From Cherax quadricarinatus (taxonomy: Eukaryota > Arthropoda > Malacostraca > Decapoda > Parastacidae): 64,000 nucleotides of DNA. Below the pieces are notes generated by a model that worked only from the letters and a program-made list of their open reading frames with translations, searched no databases and was not told the DNA's origin. Positions within the stretch are counted from its first letter, which is position 1, and each line of letters opens with the position of its first letter. This document shows, piece after piece, positions 33,081-46,506 of the stretch. The DNA lies in the NCBI RefSeq assembly GCF_038502225.1, contig NC_091300.1:46664454-46728453 (forward strand), given 5' to 3'. The position numbers and the translations under genes are program-made.

Positions 33081-33488
33081 AACACGTCAGGCAGATGTGT
33101 TCTCCTCAGAACACGTCAGCCAGATGTGTTCTCCTCAGAACACGTCAACCAGATGTGTTCTCCTCAGAACACGTCAGGCAGATGTGTTCTCCTTAGAACA
33201 CGTCAGGCAGATGTGTTCTCCTCAGAACACGTCAGGCAGATGTGTTCTCTTCAAAACACGTCAACCAGATGTGTTCTCCTCAGAACACGTCAGGCAGATG
33301 TGTTCTCCTCAGAACACATCAGCCAGATGTGTTCTCTTCAAAACACGTCAACCAGATGTGTTCTCCTCAGAACACGTCAGGCAGATGTGTTCTCCTCAGA
33401 ACACGTCAGCCAGATGTGTTCTCTTCAAAACACGTCAACCAGATGTGTTCTCCTCAGAACACGTCAGGCAGATGTGTTCTCAGAACAC
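33081..33488 (+). repeat. 29-bp minisatellite, about 14 copies
   Basis: The monomer contains ACACGTCAGGCAGAT followed by GTGTTCTCCTCAGA. Each monomer junction forms the inverted repeat GTGTTCT-CCTC-AGAACAC. Overlapping repetitive frames are artefacts. Confidence 0.95.
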
Positions 33489-33499
33489 CTGTGAGAAAT

Positions 33500-34255
33500 G
33501 CTACTTTGAATCAACTTTGTTATCTTTTAACATCTCACCTCTCTCAAACATCTTAGTGTTCATTTCTACAATGTTCATTTCTATAAATAATGTTCAGTCT
33601 GTAAATATGCTAAACAATCATAATACCATCACACATGCCTGTCTAAGGTCTACTTTAATTAAAAAATAATCTCCCCTCTCTCCAACATATTTGATCCTCA
33701 CTATCCACTTACGATACTCTTTACTGTGTTTAATAACCTACCACTTATTGCGTACAATTACAATATCTGCCACATTTCTTCCTTTTTTTCACCCTATCAC
33801 ATGCCTTTTCTAAACCTGTAAATGCAAAGAAAGGTTTAATACCTCCATCTTATTATTGTTCAATTATTTCCTTCATTGTAAACACTTGTCTACACATCCT
33901 CTATTTTCCCTAAAACTTTCCTTCATTCTCTGCAGTGATATTTTCTTGTCGTATTCCCAATTCGTTCAGTAATAACTCCACACTTTACCTGGTATACTTA
34001 ACAGGCCTCTTTCCCCATAATTCTTAAACATTTTGTTTCGATTTTCCTCTTATACCTAGGACCTATGGATGATGTCTGTCAGTGTCTGCTAGGTGCCCTC
34101 CCGCTACCATGTAAATATTGAACAGATACACCAGCCGCTCTAAAACTGTTTCCTCACCAGATTTTAACATTTCTATATTGACTCCGTATATCCCAGATGT
34201 TTTACCTTCTCTCATGCTACCCTCTGCCTCCCGACCCACTGCATGAGATCACTCA
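33500..34255 (-). pseudogene. Fossil of the RTE-like RT region
   Basis: No ORF survives, but the plus strand follows the antisense of the intact RTE copy block by block. TAAATATGCTAAACAATCAT (about 33602) matches the 26600 region, CATGCCTGTCTAAGGTCTAC (about 33635) matches the 26630 region, and TTTTAACATTTCTATATTGA (about 34160) matches the 27160 region. The colinear order over about 700 bp makes chance unlikely. This is an old, heavily mutated copy of the palm and thumb region. Confidence 0.75.
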
Positions 34256-35060
34256 GGCTTGGAGTAAATGTAATTTTAATTGAAGCTGAATGTAATTAAT
34301 TGCATTTTTATTAACTATAACTTGAATTTTAATTGAACTTTTAGATCAAATAGTAATTACAATTAAGTATCCCTGAAGAGTTACCTTTAAGAGGTCCCCC
34401 TGATCTTTTTTTCTTCCTCTTATACTTTGATTTTAAATGATGATATATACCAAGAAGTATTTTTCTATTAATTCTGAGTTATGTTGTGCCAATTTCCCTT
34501 TTGGGGGGCAATTTAATCAGCCTCAGTTGATTAAATTGGTAACTCGTGTATTTATAGCATTTTTAAATTTCCTGAGCCGAGTAAACTCTTGTACTGCACG
34601 GCTTGATGACAGAGCCGTACGTCTGTCAGCTACAGGTTGCTTCCACAATCAAAGCCTTTAGTCAATAATTTCAGTGTGACTGATTTACTCGGCTTCACAT
34701 TTTAAACCTTGATCAATTATTAATAGGTGAAGGTTCGTAGAGTGACTGACATGTGCAGGTGCTATCGCCTCAATTTTTTATAGACCATTCCTGAAATTGA
34801 TTTTCACGAAATTGATTTGAAGATTCTTTTTTTGATCGACATAACAATTTTAGGTCTCGTCTAGTGATACATACAGTATTTGAATATGTGTGCTCATTCA
34901 TATGAATGCATCGCAACAAGTATACATGCATAAATGTTGCAAACACACACATATATATACAAATACAATACATTCATTTCATACATACATTTGCAAAAGT
35001 GTACATACATAACTGTAAACATATGCGCATCATAATTATACCCATGCATACATATACGAA
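34256..35060. other. Unassigned sequence with CATA-rich low complexity
   Basis: 34900-35060 is rich in CATACATA-type words. No gene is recognised. Confidence 0.5.
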
Positions 35061-35073
35061 TGCAAATACGCAC

Positions 35074-35920
35074 AACAATTCACACACACAAACACACCAA
35101 CCTCAGAACCCCACAGCCAAACATACTATCCCAGTACAAACCACACTCCATACCTACAGCCCCCACCCTACACTACGCGATAGAATCCCATAGCACCCTG
35201 CCAGGTCCCCCTACTCCCCCTGCCCCCCAGAATACAGTGCTGGAGAGGAAGCCCAAGGTATGGTACACCAAAGCTGATGGAATTAGAAATAAGTGGGAGG
35301 AGTGGCATGAAAGGACCACAAAGGCATCGCCAGACATCATAGCTCTCACAGAAACCAAGCTCACAGGAATGATAACAGGCGCCATCTTTCCAACTGGATA
35401 TCATATCCTGGGTGACTTCAATCATAAGGAAATTGACTGGGAAAACCTAGAGCCACATGGGGGCCCAGGAACATGGAAGATGATGGAGGTGGTACTTGAC
35501 AATCTCATGTATCAACACGTTAGGGATAATACCAAAGAGAGTGGAGAGGACGAACCAGCAAGACCGGACCTAGTATTCACTTTGAGTAGGACAGATATTG
35601 AGGACATCATATATGAAACACCCCTAGGGGCTAGTGATTACTTGGTTCTGAGCATCGAATACATAGTAGAGTTACAATTGGAGAGGGAAGCAGTAAGTGC
35701 AGTAATAATGAAGCCAGAGTACAAAAGAGGGGACTACACAGGCATGAGGAATATCCTGCACGAGGTTCAGTGGGACAGAGAACTGGCAGGGAGCTCAGTA
35801 AATGAGATGATGGAATATGTGACAACAATATGCAAGAAAGCAGAGAAGAGGTTTGTATCCAAGGTCAACAGAAATAATGAGAAGACCAGGACGAGCCCTT
35901 GGTTCACCCCAAAAATATAG
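35074..35920 (+). pseudogene. Endonuclease of copy C with internal deletion
   Basis: It reads KPKVWYTKADGIRNKWEEW and ALTETKLTGMI (N-terminal half), then jumps within a few residues from IFPTGYHI to GDFNHKEIDWE. In copy A about 100 residues lie between these points. The C-terminal half keeps LVFTLSRTDIEDI and LGASDYLVL, where the catalytic SDH has become SDY. The linker ends SPWFTPKI at a frame break near 35915. Both the deletion and the lost His rule out activity. Confidence 0.85.
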
Positions 35921-36081
35921 AGAGGCCAAAATCAAGTGTGCTATATAATGGAAGAAGTATAGAAGACAAAGGACCCAGAAGAATAAGAAGAGCAGTCAAA
36001 GAGCCAGAAATAAACATGTTCAGATAAGGAGAGAGGCACAACAACAATTTGAAAATGATATAGCAGCGAAAGCCAAGCCCA

Positions 36082-37290
36082 CCCGAAGCTGTTGTACAGT
36101 CAAATCAGGAGGAAAACAACAGTCAAGTACCAGGTAATCAGGCTGAAGAAGGGAGGAGGGGAGATCACAAAAAATGACCGAGAAGTATGTGAGGAGCTCA
36201 ACAAGAGATTCAAAGAAGTATTCACAGAGGAGTACACCATCAATTGCTGGACACAATACTTACAACCGAGAAGGAGGTAAAGAGGCTGCTAAGTGAATTA
36301 GATACCTCAAAGGTGATACGGCTGGACAATATCTCTCAGTGGGTCCTGAGAGAGGAAGAAGAGGCACTCCGTGTACCACTAACAATCTTCAACACATCTA
36401 TCGAAACAGGGCGACTACCTGAGGTGTGGAAGACAACAAATGTAGTCCCAGTTTTTAAAAAAGGAGAGAGACACGCAACATTAAACTATAGACCGGTGTC
36501 GCTGACAAGAATAGCATGCAAAGTCTTGGAGAAGATTATCAGGAGATGAGTGGTGGAGCACCTAGAAAGAAATGAGCTTATCAACTGGAGTTCGACCCCA
36601 CCAAGTGCAAAGTCATGAAGATTGGGGAAGGGCAAAGAAGATCGCAGACAGAGTACAGTCTAGCTGGGAAAAGACTACAAATCTCACTTTAGGAAAAGGA
36701 TCTTGGTGTAAGTATAATACCGAGCACATCTCCCGAAGTGCACATCAACCAGATAACTGCTGCAGCATATGAGCGCCTAGCAAACCTTAGAACAGTATTC
36801 CGACATCTCAGTAAGGAATCGTTCAGGACTCTGTACACCGTGTACGTCAGGCATATATTGGAGCATGCAGCACCAGTTTGTAACCCACAACTGGCCAAGC
36901 ACGTCAGGAAATTAGAGAAATTGCAAAGGGTTGTAACGAGAGTAGTCTCGGAGCTAAGGGGTATGTCCTACGAGGAGAGGTTAAGGGAAATCGACCTGAC
37001 GACACCGGAGGACATGAGAGATAGAGGGGATGTGATAACATATAAAATACTGAGAGGAATCGACAAGGTGGACAGAAACATAATGTTCCAGAGCTGGGAC
37101 ACAGCAACATACTTGGAAGTTAAAGACTCACTTAAGTCACAGGGATGTTAGGAAGTACTTCTTCAGTCATAAAGTTGTCAAGAAATGGAATAGTCTGGAA
37201 GGTGAGGTAGTGGAGGCAGGTACCATACATAACTTTAAGAAGAGGTATGATAAAACGTATGGAGAAGGGAGAAAGTGACCTAATAGCGAC
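36082..37290 (+). pseudogene. Reverse transcriptase of copy C lacking the catalytic core
   Basis: Positions 36244-36549 encode the fingers (LNYRPVSLTRIACKVLEKI) and stop just before where motif A should be. At about 36575-36580 the sequence jumps to the thumb (EFDPTKCKVMKIGEG-like, in a shifted frame), so motifs A, B and C are deleted. Positions 36738-37151 continue the thumb: AHKINQITAAAYERLANL-like residues and YTVYVRHILEHAAPV. The 3' part to about 37290 is in yet another frame. It cannot polymerise. Confidence 0.85.
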
Positions 37291-37446
37291 CAGTGAAGAG
37301 GCGGGGACAAGAGTTATGAATTGACCCCTGTAACCACAATTAGGTGAGTATATACATATATGCATACATATACACTTCTCACCACGTTTAGGCAAGTGTT
37401 CACACATGCACGCATACATAAATGTGTAATGCACACATCTGCATGA

Positions 37447-37630
<184 letters not shown>

Positions 37631-37704
37631 CATGCAATAGATCACAGTAAACTGGTGATTTCAGAATATGCAAAACACCCACTGTGAAAGAATAAAGAAA
37701 TTAC

Positions 37705-37740
37705 AAGCACTTTCGTGACTGCTCACATTATCAAGGAACA
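37705..37740 (-). ncRNA. Hammerhead-like motif, variant core, in PLE 3' region
   Basis: The minus strand reads UUGAUAA (37734-37728), then GUGA-GCAG-UCAC (a perfect 4-bp stem with 4-nt loop), then GAAA (37714-37711). As in the 9655 motif, positions 3 and 8 are U and A rather than C and G. Stem I and the cut triplet are not convincing. Confidence 0.4.
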
Positions 37741-37939
37741 ATAAAAGTAATGCATCAAAGGAAGGCATATAAAGGGTCTAGACCACACCTCACTATCACA
37801 TCCCACAACAAAGCAACACCTGACGTGCAACTGATAAGAAAAGGAACACTGCAGCAGGTCCTCTGGCCCAACTAGACAGGTCCTTCACACAACCCACAAA
37901 CAAACTATTCTACCCAAGATTTAAGAATTTTAAAATTTA

Positions 37940-38284
37940 TTATTTGTCCAATGTATTATTAAATTCATCCCAAATTATATTAATTATAAATGGATCTAAT
38001 TTATATAAACTGCTTTTTATGAAACAAGATTCAATTATATTCCTGTCGACCATGGACTTGCTTGATACAACTTTCTCAACTTTATGAAAATCAATTGGAT
38101 GGTTAAAATCTCTCACATGAATAACTAGAGCATTGGAATCTTGTCCAGTTCTAGTGCTATATTTATGTTGTTTTAATCTTAGTTCGAGATTTTTACCAGT
38201 TTGACCGTAATAAACTTTATCACAAATTTTACAAGAAATCTTATAGACACATCCGTCAGCATATTGGGGGGAATTCTTTATCAA
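37940..38284 (-). pseudogene. Penelope-like GIY-YIG endonuclease domain
   Basis: It reads GCVYKISCKICDKVYYGQTG, then KNLELRLKQH, then IHVRDFNHPIDF and DRNIIESCFI. This fits the PLE GIY-YIG signature (VYKI.C..C...Y.GQT...L..R...H, a downstream conserved H, and a catalytic Glu in the IIES helix). Compared with the 10006-10519 copy it is a clearly different lineage, so at least two PLE families are present. The domain frame is intact but its RT is not. Confidence 0.85.
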
Positions 38285-38534
38285 AAGTTTTTTTTACTGT
38301 ATCAAGATTTTTAAATACAAGTTTGATATTAAAAGTCTTAAGAAGAGAAGGCATGTGAACCAAGTTTTCATGGTAAGGGAGAACCAACATTTTTTTAGTT
38401 GAATAAGGCTGGTTGTCCCTTTTTGGATTGTAAAAAGTATTTCTAGCAATATTATCAATTACTTTTCTTGGGTATTTCAAATCTTTAGCTATTTCATAAA
38501 TTTTGGATATTTCCTCATCTGTGAGCTCTGGACT
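38256..38534 (-). pseudogene. PLE linker between RT and GIY-YIG
   Basis: The antisense frame reads YPRKVIDNIARNTFYN and LVLPYHENLVHMPSLLKTF, the LPY...... pattern usual between RT and the nuclease in Penelope-like proteins. It ends with KEFPPIC, overlapping the start of the GIY-YIG frame by 29 bp in a different frame. Confidence 0.7.
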
Positions 38535-39010
38535 TCAAATTCGTAAAGCTCTCAAAAACATTGATGAGAAAACAGACAGTGTAACTCTATCTTGATGTGA
38601 GGAATAATAGTGGACATAGGAACAGTTATTTGTAGGTTTTCTGTAAATTTTAAATTTGAATTCATTATTACTCTTAATAATTAAAACATCTAGAATAGGC
38701 AATGAGTTATTTTCTTCAAACTCAACAGTAAAGTTTATAGAATGGGCTAAGCTATTTAATTTGCAAAGGAAATGGTGTATATCTACATTCTTGGGCATAA
38801 GACACAAAATATCAACATCTGAACCATTTGGCTCTATTAGGGAGGATTGTGTTAAGCAGCTTTGTTTCAAAAAATTCATGTATAGGTTACTAAGAACAGG
38901 TGAAAGAGGATTTCCCATTGCCATACCAAACTTCTGAGTGTAAAACTTATCATTAAATACAAATTTTGCATCAATAATGCAAAGTTTAATAAGTTTAATG
39001 ATATATATAC
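38535..39010 (-). pseudogene. Penelope-like reverse transcriptase (C-terminal part)
   Basis: The frame reads FYTQKFGMAMGNPLSPVLSN (motif B equivalent), then GSDVDILCL where the catalytic [FY]xDD should be; here only one Asp pattern is left, so motif C is damaged. It then reads FTVEFEENNSLPILDVLI and FKIYRKPTNNCSYVHYYSSH, the latter being a hallmark of PLE RTs. The upstream YIYIYC residues are translated AT repeat, not protein. The frame ends at 38535, where the linker continues in another frame. Confidence 0.85.
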
Positions 39011-39285
39011 AGTATATATATATAATATATATACATATATATATATACAGTAGACCGTTATTTAGCATGAGTTTATTTGACACGATCTGAGTATAGCACG
39101 ATTGAAGAATTGCGGCACAATTTTATGTAACACCTCCTGCCGTCCCCAGTCCCCCCCCCCCGACACCACCCCACCATCACAACATTCGTACTTCATACAT
39201 GTTCAGTCCAACTTCTCTGCTACAAGCTTGTGATTGTGAATTGTGTTTTGAACTTTTAATTGCTATATCTTGTATCTACCAAGCA

Positions 39286-39408
39286 ATCATGACACCCAGT
39301 AAGCATACCAGTGTTGCTCAAAGTGGCAAGAAAAGGTGTAAACATTTAAGTCTTAGAATTAAAGAAGGAAACAAAGATATTAGACAAGACATCCTGTGGT
39401 CATATTGA
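39286..39408 (+). pseudogene. N-terminus of a Tigger/CENP-B-like transposase
   Basis: The frame starts MTPSKHTSVAQSGKKRCKHL and continues SLRIKEGNKDIRQDI before a stop. The SGKKR-K-LSL pattern resembles the start of the N-terminal helix-turn-helix in Tigger/jerky/CENP-B proteins, but the helix then diverges. Only about 40 residues survive. The catalytic DDE domain is not seen; its place is taken by tandem repeat. Confidence 0.45.
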
Positions 39409-39447
39409 AGTGTTACTTTGTACACATAAAAAAAGGTAAAGATAAGT

Positions 39448-39808
39448 TTGTGTGACTGACTGACTTAGTGACTGATTTAGTGATTGACTGACTGCCTGCT
39501 TACTGAATGACTGACTTACTGAGTGACTTGACTGACTTACTGAATTATCTGACTGACTAACTGAATGACCTGACTGACTTACTGAACGATTTGGTTGACT
39601 AACTGAATGACCTGACTGACTTACTGAATGACTTACTGAATGAATTGACTGACTTACTGAACAACTTGACTGACTTACTGAATGACTTGACAGACTTACT
39701 AAATGACTTGTCTGACTTACTGAATAACTTGACTGAATTACTGAACGACTTGACTGACTCACTGAATCACTTGACTGACTTACTGAATGACTTGATTGAC
39801 TGAATGAC
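39448..39808 (+). repeat. Imperfect minisatellite, about 20-21 bp, inside the Tigger-like element
   Basis: Units of CTGAATGACTTGACTGACTTA with many small variants. The serine-rich minus-strand frame (QSSHSVS) is an artefact. Confidence 0.9.
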
Positions 39809-40201
39809 AAAGTTAGACACTCCAGTACAACCATCAACTTCAGTACCAGAACCTCTACCATCCACGTCAGCCCAGTAGGACCACAACATAACTCTCTACT
39901 CTCTTCACAATCATCCACAAACACCAGCACCCACAATTTAAGGCAAGAAATACTATTATTTCTGTTACATTTTTAGTCTTAAGCAGTAAAAACAACATAA
40001 TACATCACAACAATGAACTGCAATTACATATTCACTTTTATTTTTGTAAGATGTGGAGGCCTAAACAAAAGTTGTTTGGCAGTTATGGAGCTCGCAGGAA
40101 CATAACCATATTTTTCCCATAAGTTGTTTACTTCATATAACACGGTTTTACCTAACACGGTGTTTTCAGGAACGTAACTACCGTGTTAAATAACTGTCCA
40201 C

Positions 40202-42200
<1,999 letters not shown>

Positions 42201-42212
42201 TGAAAAAACGTA

Positions 42213-42270
42213 TTATTATTATTATTATAATCAAAAAGAAGCGCTAAACCACAAGGGCTATACAGCGCTG
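42213..42270 (-). mobile_element. Ultra-short retroposon copy 1 (58 bp) with 12-bp TSD
   Basis: On the minus strand: CAGCGCTGTATAGCCCTTGT, GGTTTAGCGCTTC, TTTTTGATTATAATAATAAT and further ATA units. TGAAAAAACGTA flanks it at 42201-42212 and 42271-42282 (perfect 12 bp). The 5' end coincides with that of copies at 42428 and 53924, so this looks like a discrete unit and not a random truncation. Confidence 0.8.
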
Positions 42271-42427
42271 TGAAAAAACGTAGAAAAATAAATTATAAGA
42301 AAATAATATAAACAATTTTACTGAATATAAACAAATATCTTAAAATGTAAAACAATTAAACAAGAAATAATCCTAACTGAAGCAAATGAAAAAAAATGAA
42401 TAAATCAATCAAATGAATAAGCCTAAT

Positions 42428-42505
42428 CAGTACTGTATGCCCCTTGTCAGTTTAGTGCTTTCTTTGATAATAATAATAATTAATAATAATTATAATAATA
42501 ATAAT
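42428..42505 (+). mobile_element. Ultra-short retroposon copy 2 with 12-bp TSD
   Basis: Plus strand: CAGTACTGTATGCCCCTTGT, CAGTTTAGTGCTTTC, TTTGATAATAATAAT and an (AAT)n tail. AATAAGCCTAAT flanks it at 42416-42427 and 42506-42517 (perfect 12 bp). It is more diverged than the other two copies but starts at the same base. Confidence 0.75.
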
Positions 42506-42517
42506 AATAAGCCTAAT

Positions 42518-44397
42518 ATGTACAGAAAGATCTGAGTCTGCCGGTGTTATGGCAAGGAGCACAGGATTCGCTTGAATGTAATGGGACACTGGAGATAGTG
42601 TTATGAGGTCACAGATGGTCGTGACTTTTCTGAAGTCCAGTAACCTTCGGTTACAATGCATGTGAAGGTGCACAGCTAACTGCCGCACCTAGCTGTCGGC
42701 CGTAGTAGTCAATTGGAAATCGGCAACAGAATATAACGGACAAGGCAAGTTCTTCAATATGTTGCCGAGATAGTAGCTCTGTCCTCGTGGTGTAGAAAAA
42801 CAATTCTCAAATAAGGCTGTTGACCTGCCCAGAAGTGGTGTAACAGCAGAGTTTCTCGTGATGATGCAGGAGTGTAGATCCAAAGGTGAAGGAACAACAA
42901 AGTTCCCTAGAAGACGCCTTTGACAAGATCGTGGACCAGCACAGCAGTTCTCATGAAGCAGTAGGTGGGTAGACCAAAGAAGAAGGAACAACAGAGTTCC
43001 CAAGATTACGGATTATTTTTCTGACCTATTATATCAATGCTGCTCTTCTCATCCCACATATGATGAGTAACCCACACCATCCAGCAAGGCTGAGAAAGAA
43101 ACAAAGGAAATTACAAGCCGGACAAGGAGTCATTCACATGATAGGCTGAAGGCCTTTAAAATAAATGGTGATGACTAAGTATTACCCAAGTCCGGACGAA
43201 AGTAAAAAATGAATTAAGCATAACAAAACATTAAATTTTCAAGAGTGGAGCTCTTTAATTATGGGCTTGATGAGAGCAGGAAGCCAAGTGACGTTGCTCA
43301 GTCCGTCAGGGTCTCTCTTGTTGCCTCTCACCCTGTGGGAGGGGGGGTTAAGGAAACCACTCACATACCTCTTTCTGAACAGGCATACTACCAGTCATAC
43401 TTCCTCCACCAATCATTCAGCCTTCCATTCTCATGCAATGAATTTTTACCTCACAACAGGTAGGTCCTAAAGGGATTTATCTATACTTGGTCCACCCTCA
43501 ACTGTGTCCTTCACTGACTTGACCTGGAAACACCCCCAAATCACTGATGAACTGATAACTAATTATTATGAAGATTGTAGATCCTCTTGTGACCACAGGT
43601 ACTCAGCTTGAAATTATGTTCGAAGGATCATATAAATATAATTGCACTGAAATTTACTGGTGATCAGTAGTTTATAGATCATTTACTGTCTTATCCCACA
43701 ATACACACAGAATAATAACACTGCTAAACTTAAAGGTTAAAGGTCATAAACACACAAACTTCTCTAGGTTTACCTTATTTACAGGAGATGCTCAGAACAG
43801 AAAAATTACATCCTAGGTTTTTCCTAGATTATACATATCCTAGCGAGGCCTCCCAAACTCGGATGAAATATTTGAAAATGAATTTGGTACTTAAGTGGGA
43901 AGGGGTAAAACTCAAGTCCCTGGAGGTCTGTCTAATGAATCAAAATGAGTTGCTTCAGTGGTTATAAATATCGAGAGCTCTGCATTTCTCAGATATCCCT
44001 CAGATCGTAGCATTCATTCACCTAACATTCAATCATTAAATAATGAGGGAACCCTTATCAGGGCATAAAAAATCCCATTGAAATGCTAGAATTAACACTA
44101 AATGGTGTTGGCCAGTCATAGTTTTCTGCCAAGTTACCCTAAAAAAAACCAGCTTCGTTACCACGTGGGTGCACCTGGGTCAAGGCTGCCTCCGAATCGT
44201 AGCTCAATGTTATGATTAATTACAGAGCCTTTGCTCCTAGGTCCATTAACTATCTGTTTTGCATTAAAAAACTAAAATATGAATAAGAATGAGCATATCT
44301 ACCAGGAACTTAGATAGTAGTAGGAGTAAAATGTAAAATTAATTTATAATAGATCAGGATCAACAAACTGACCATCATCATGTTAAAACAAAGTATT
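42518..44397. other. Unassigned sequence
   Basis: Several frames of 60-105 codons exist (for example 42689-43003 minus and 43245-43470 plus), none with a recognisable domain or biased composition. No repeat boundaries were found. Confidence 0.5.
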
Positions 44398-44520
44398 TAG
44401 GGAAACCGGTTAGCCGGACTTGAGTCCTGGAGGTGAGAAGTACAGCGTCTGTATCTGAAGGAAGGGTGGAGATGTTATAGTTTTTAAGTTGTAGTATCGG
44501 CACACCTCTGGCAAGACAAT
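44398..44520 (+). mobile_element. 3' end fragment of the RTE-like family
   Basis: GGAAACCGGTTAGCCGGACT, TGAGTCCTGGAGGTGAGAAG and CCTCTGGCAAGACAATA correspond to the minus-strand 3' region of the intact RTE-like element (about 25680-25560). It is a 5'-truncated, diverged copy. Confidence 0.75.
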
Positions 44521-44523
44521 ACT

Positions 44524-44830
44524 TTAAGGGAGGCTCCTCGGCATGGTGAAGAGGCTTTTGGTCTGAGGAATTGAACCCTTCGATCTTCTTCCTGGAAGCT
44601 AGCCTAATTTATATCCCCCCCCCCGTCTTTTCCTTCCCAATCCCTCCTCCCTTCCCCACCCATCTTCTCCCTTTCCTACTTTTGGCCACCAGAGTCCTCC
44701 CCTTAGGAATTCTAGCCCTTAAGCTGGGGGACAGGTATCGTTGTCTGTCCCATTCCATTGAGGTCCTTGGTGGTGGTGAAGTTTGCCGCGGAATCTGGAT
44801 CATCAGGGAAAGTCCCATTTCCTCTCCAGT
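44524..44830 (+). repeat. Diverged family R start fused to a segment repeated at 46507
   Basis: It begins TTTAAGGGAGGCTCC and GGCTTTTGGTCTGAGGAATT (family R). Later AGGTATCGTTGTCTGTCCCA, TTCCATTGAGGTCCTTGGTG and GCGGAATCTGGATCATC parallel 46558-46720. The two regions share a common dispersed repeat. Confidence 0.6.
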
Positions 44831-45283
44831 CTCCGGAGGACGGGTGTCCCATATCCTCACCGGGTCTTTCGAGTGATGGGTGTATCTCTGGAGGTTACCT
44901 GTCGGATTCTGGTAGGTGGTAGCCGAAGGAGGTATGCCTTGTGGCTGGTTTCCGACTGCCCTGTTTTGTTCGATGGATGTGAGATTGCTATCCTGGATTC
45001 CCGGTTTACTGGCATGAAGGTCACATATGGAATAAGTTCCATGTTGCATCTGCACTACTGGCTGCAATGAGGTCCTCTTGCTTGGCTATGGAGGGAAGAG
45101 AAAGATTTGCAGCCCTTTCATTCCTCCTAGGAGTTACCCCTCCACGTTTCCCCCACTTCAGTCTTCTTCCTCTAACTGAATTTAATTACTCCTCAATCGC
45201 CCCTTCCCTGTCCCATCCTTTCCATCCCTCCTTTTCCACTCCTCCTCCTTTCCCCAACCCTTCCCTCTCACCTGCTTTCAGGG

Positions 45284-46500
45284 GGCTGTAGGGCAAATTT
45301 CCGCGCGCGCTCACCCAAAAATCGAAAAATTATGGAAGTTGAGTTATGTATACCGAAAAATAGCTTAACTCTTTGGCAACACAATGGTACCAGAATGAAT
45401 GTTCTACTACGTTTCTACAAGAAATTATAGTCATTTATATCAGGTATGGTGACGGCGATGTGGGTAACGCTTCTGCTCACGGCCCGTATATTTTTTGGAA
45501 TTTTTTCCTTGTTTTTTATCGCTTTTTCTTGCATTATTCTTTCTAATATAATAACTGACTATTTGGCATCATAAATAGTAGGCGGAGCTTATCCGTAGAC
45601 TTAGAGACAGCCAGGAACCATCTGGGAACACTCGGCTCCAGAGAGTGCCAGGAGAAATCACTTCATTATTACGCTTATATCAGCTTATATATCAACTCTA
45701 CGGCTTATTTATCTATCAGAATTGATCTAATATGATATAATAAACACTATAAATAACATACAAACATGTTATATACTCTAGACTGAATAAAATAGGCCAT
45801 AATATGGCGAGAGATTATCGGGAATATTTCGATATTATTGAGTTACTCCTCTCCATGTCGTATTCTTTGGTCTTGTAAAAGAAAACGATGTTTTGAAGAG
45901 GATAACTACACTAGAACATCAGTTTACTAAGAAATACACCCAAACAAACGCGATTTTCGTGAATTTTTTTTTTTTTTTTTTGAGACGGGGGCCGGCCGGC
46001 GCTCCCAGCCGATATCTCGCAAGTAACTTATTCACCTAAAGTCCAAAAATTCTTCCTTTATTACTTAATTAAATGGAATAATATTCACACAAATTGTAGA
46101 ATAATGATTTCTTTAATTTCCTACGAGAAATTTTTGGAAATATTCCAAATCCTTTGGAGTTATGTGGGAGTAAAGGGCAGATTTTTTGCAACATTCCAGG
46201 AACTAACAAACTTTATTTTTTTTGTGAAATAAGGATAAGTTATTTAGAGGAAAGCTCTCGAGGAAAATTAATATTAGCATTGTTCTCTCGGCACCAAGTG
46301 TCCAAACAACCTTACGTAGTCCCATATAAGAATAAATTTGGGCACAAGGGCATTTTCAGTAAATCAGTCTTTTCTCACTTGTTGTTTGAGGTATATTTTT
46401 GATAAATATTTTCAAGAAAGAGTGAAAACACTGTCTTGTGCACCAAAACTAGAGAAAATCGGACGGTAAACAAAAGAGCTACAAACTTTGCCCTACAGCC
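45284..46500. mobile_element. Putative non-autonomous DNA transposon with 14-bp TIRs
   Basis: GGCTGTAGGGCAAA at 45284-45297 is the exact reverse complement of TTTGCCCTACAGCC at 46487-46500. The 1.2 kb interior is AT-rich with no transposase frame; the 82-codon frame at 46154 is unremarkable. No clear TSD is visible. Superfamily unknown. Confidence 0.5.
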
Positions 46501-46506
46501 GCCTTG

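Larger units (their letters stand above)
35074..37350 (+). mobile_element. CR1-like non-LTR retrotransposon, copy C (internally deleted)
   Basis: This is the same family as copies A and B, on the opposite strand. It runs from the ORF1/endonuclease junction to the complete 3' end (CACAATTAGGTGAGTA at about 37335-37350). Two internal deletions, one in the endonuclease and one removing the RT catalytic core, plus several frame breaks make it inactive. The 3' end is followed by TATACATA repeats and, about 100 bp on, a long (AT)n. Confidence 0.88.
37640..39010 (-). mobile_element. Penelope-like element with RT and GIY-YIG domains (5'-truncated)
   Basis: On the minus strand the order is RT palm and thumb (39010-38535), linker, GIY-YIG (38284-37940), then a 3' region of about 300 bp with a hammerhead-like motif. 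It is truncated at the 5' end in AT-rich sequence next to the Tigger-like element. The protein is in at least three frames. The RT-then-GIY-YIG order is specific to Penelope-like elements. Confidence 0.85.

Noticed and set aside
33081..33488. Array of steroid-receptor-type response elements (AGAACA/TGTTCT)
   Set aside because: Half-sites are everted or at the wrong spacing; they follow from the inverted repeat in the monomer.
42689..43003. 104-codon minus-strand frame
   Set aside because: No recognisable motif; length is within expectation for chance in this window.
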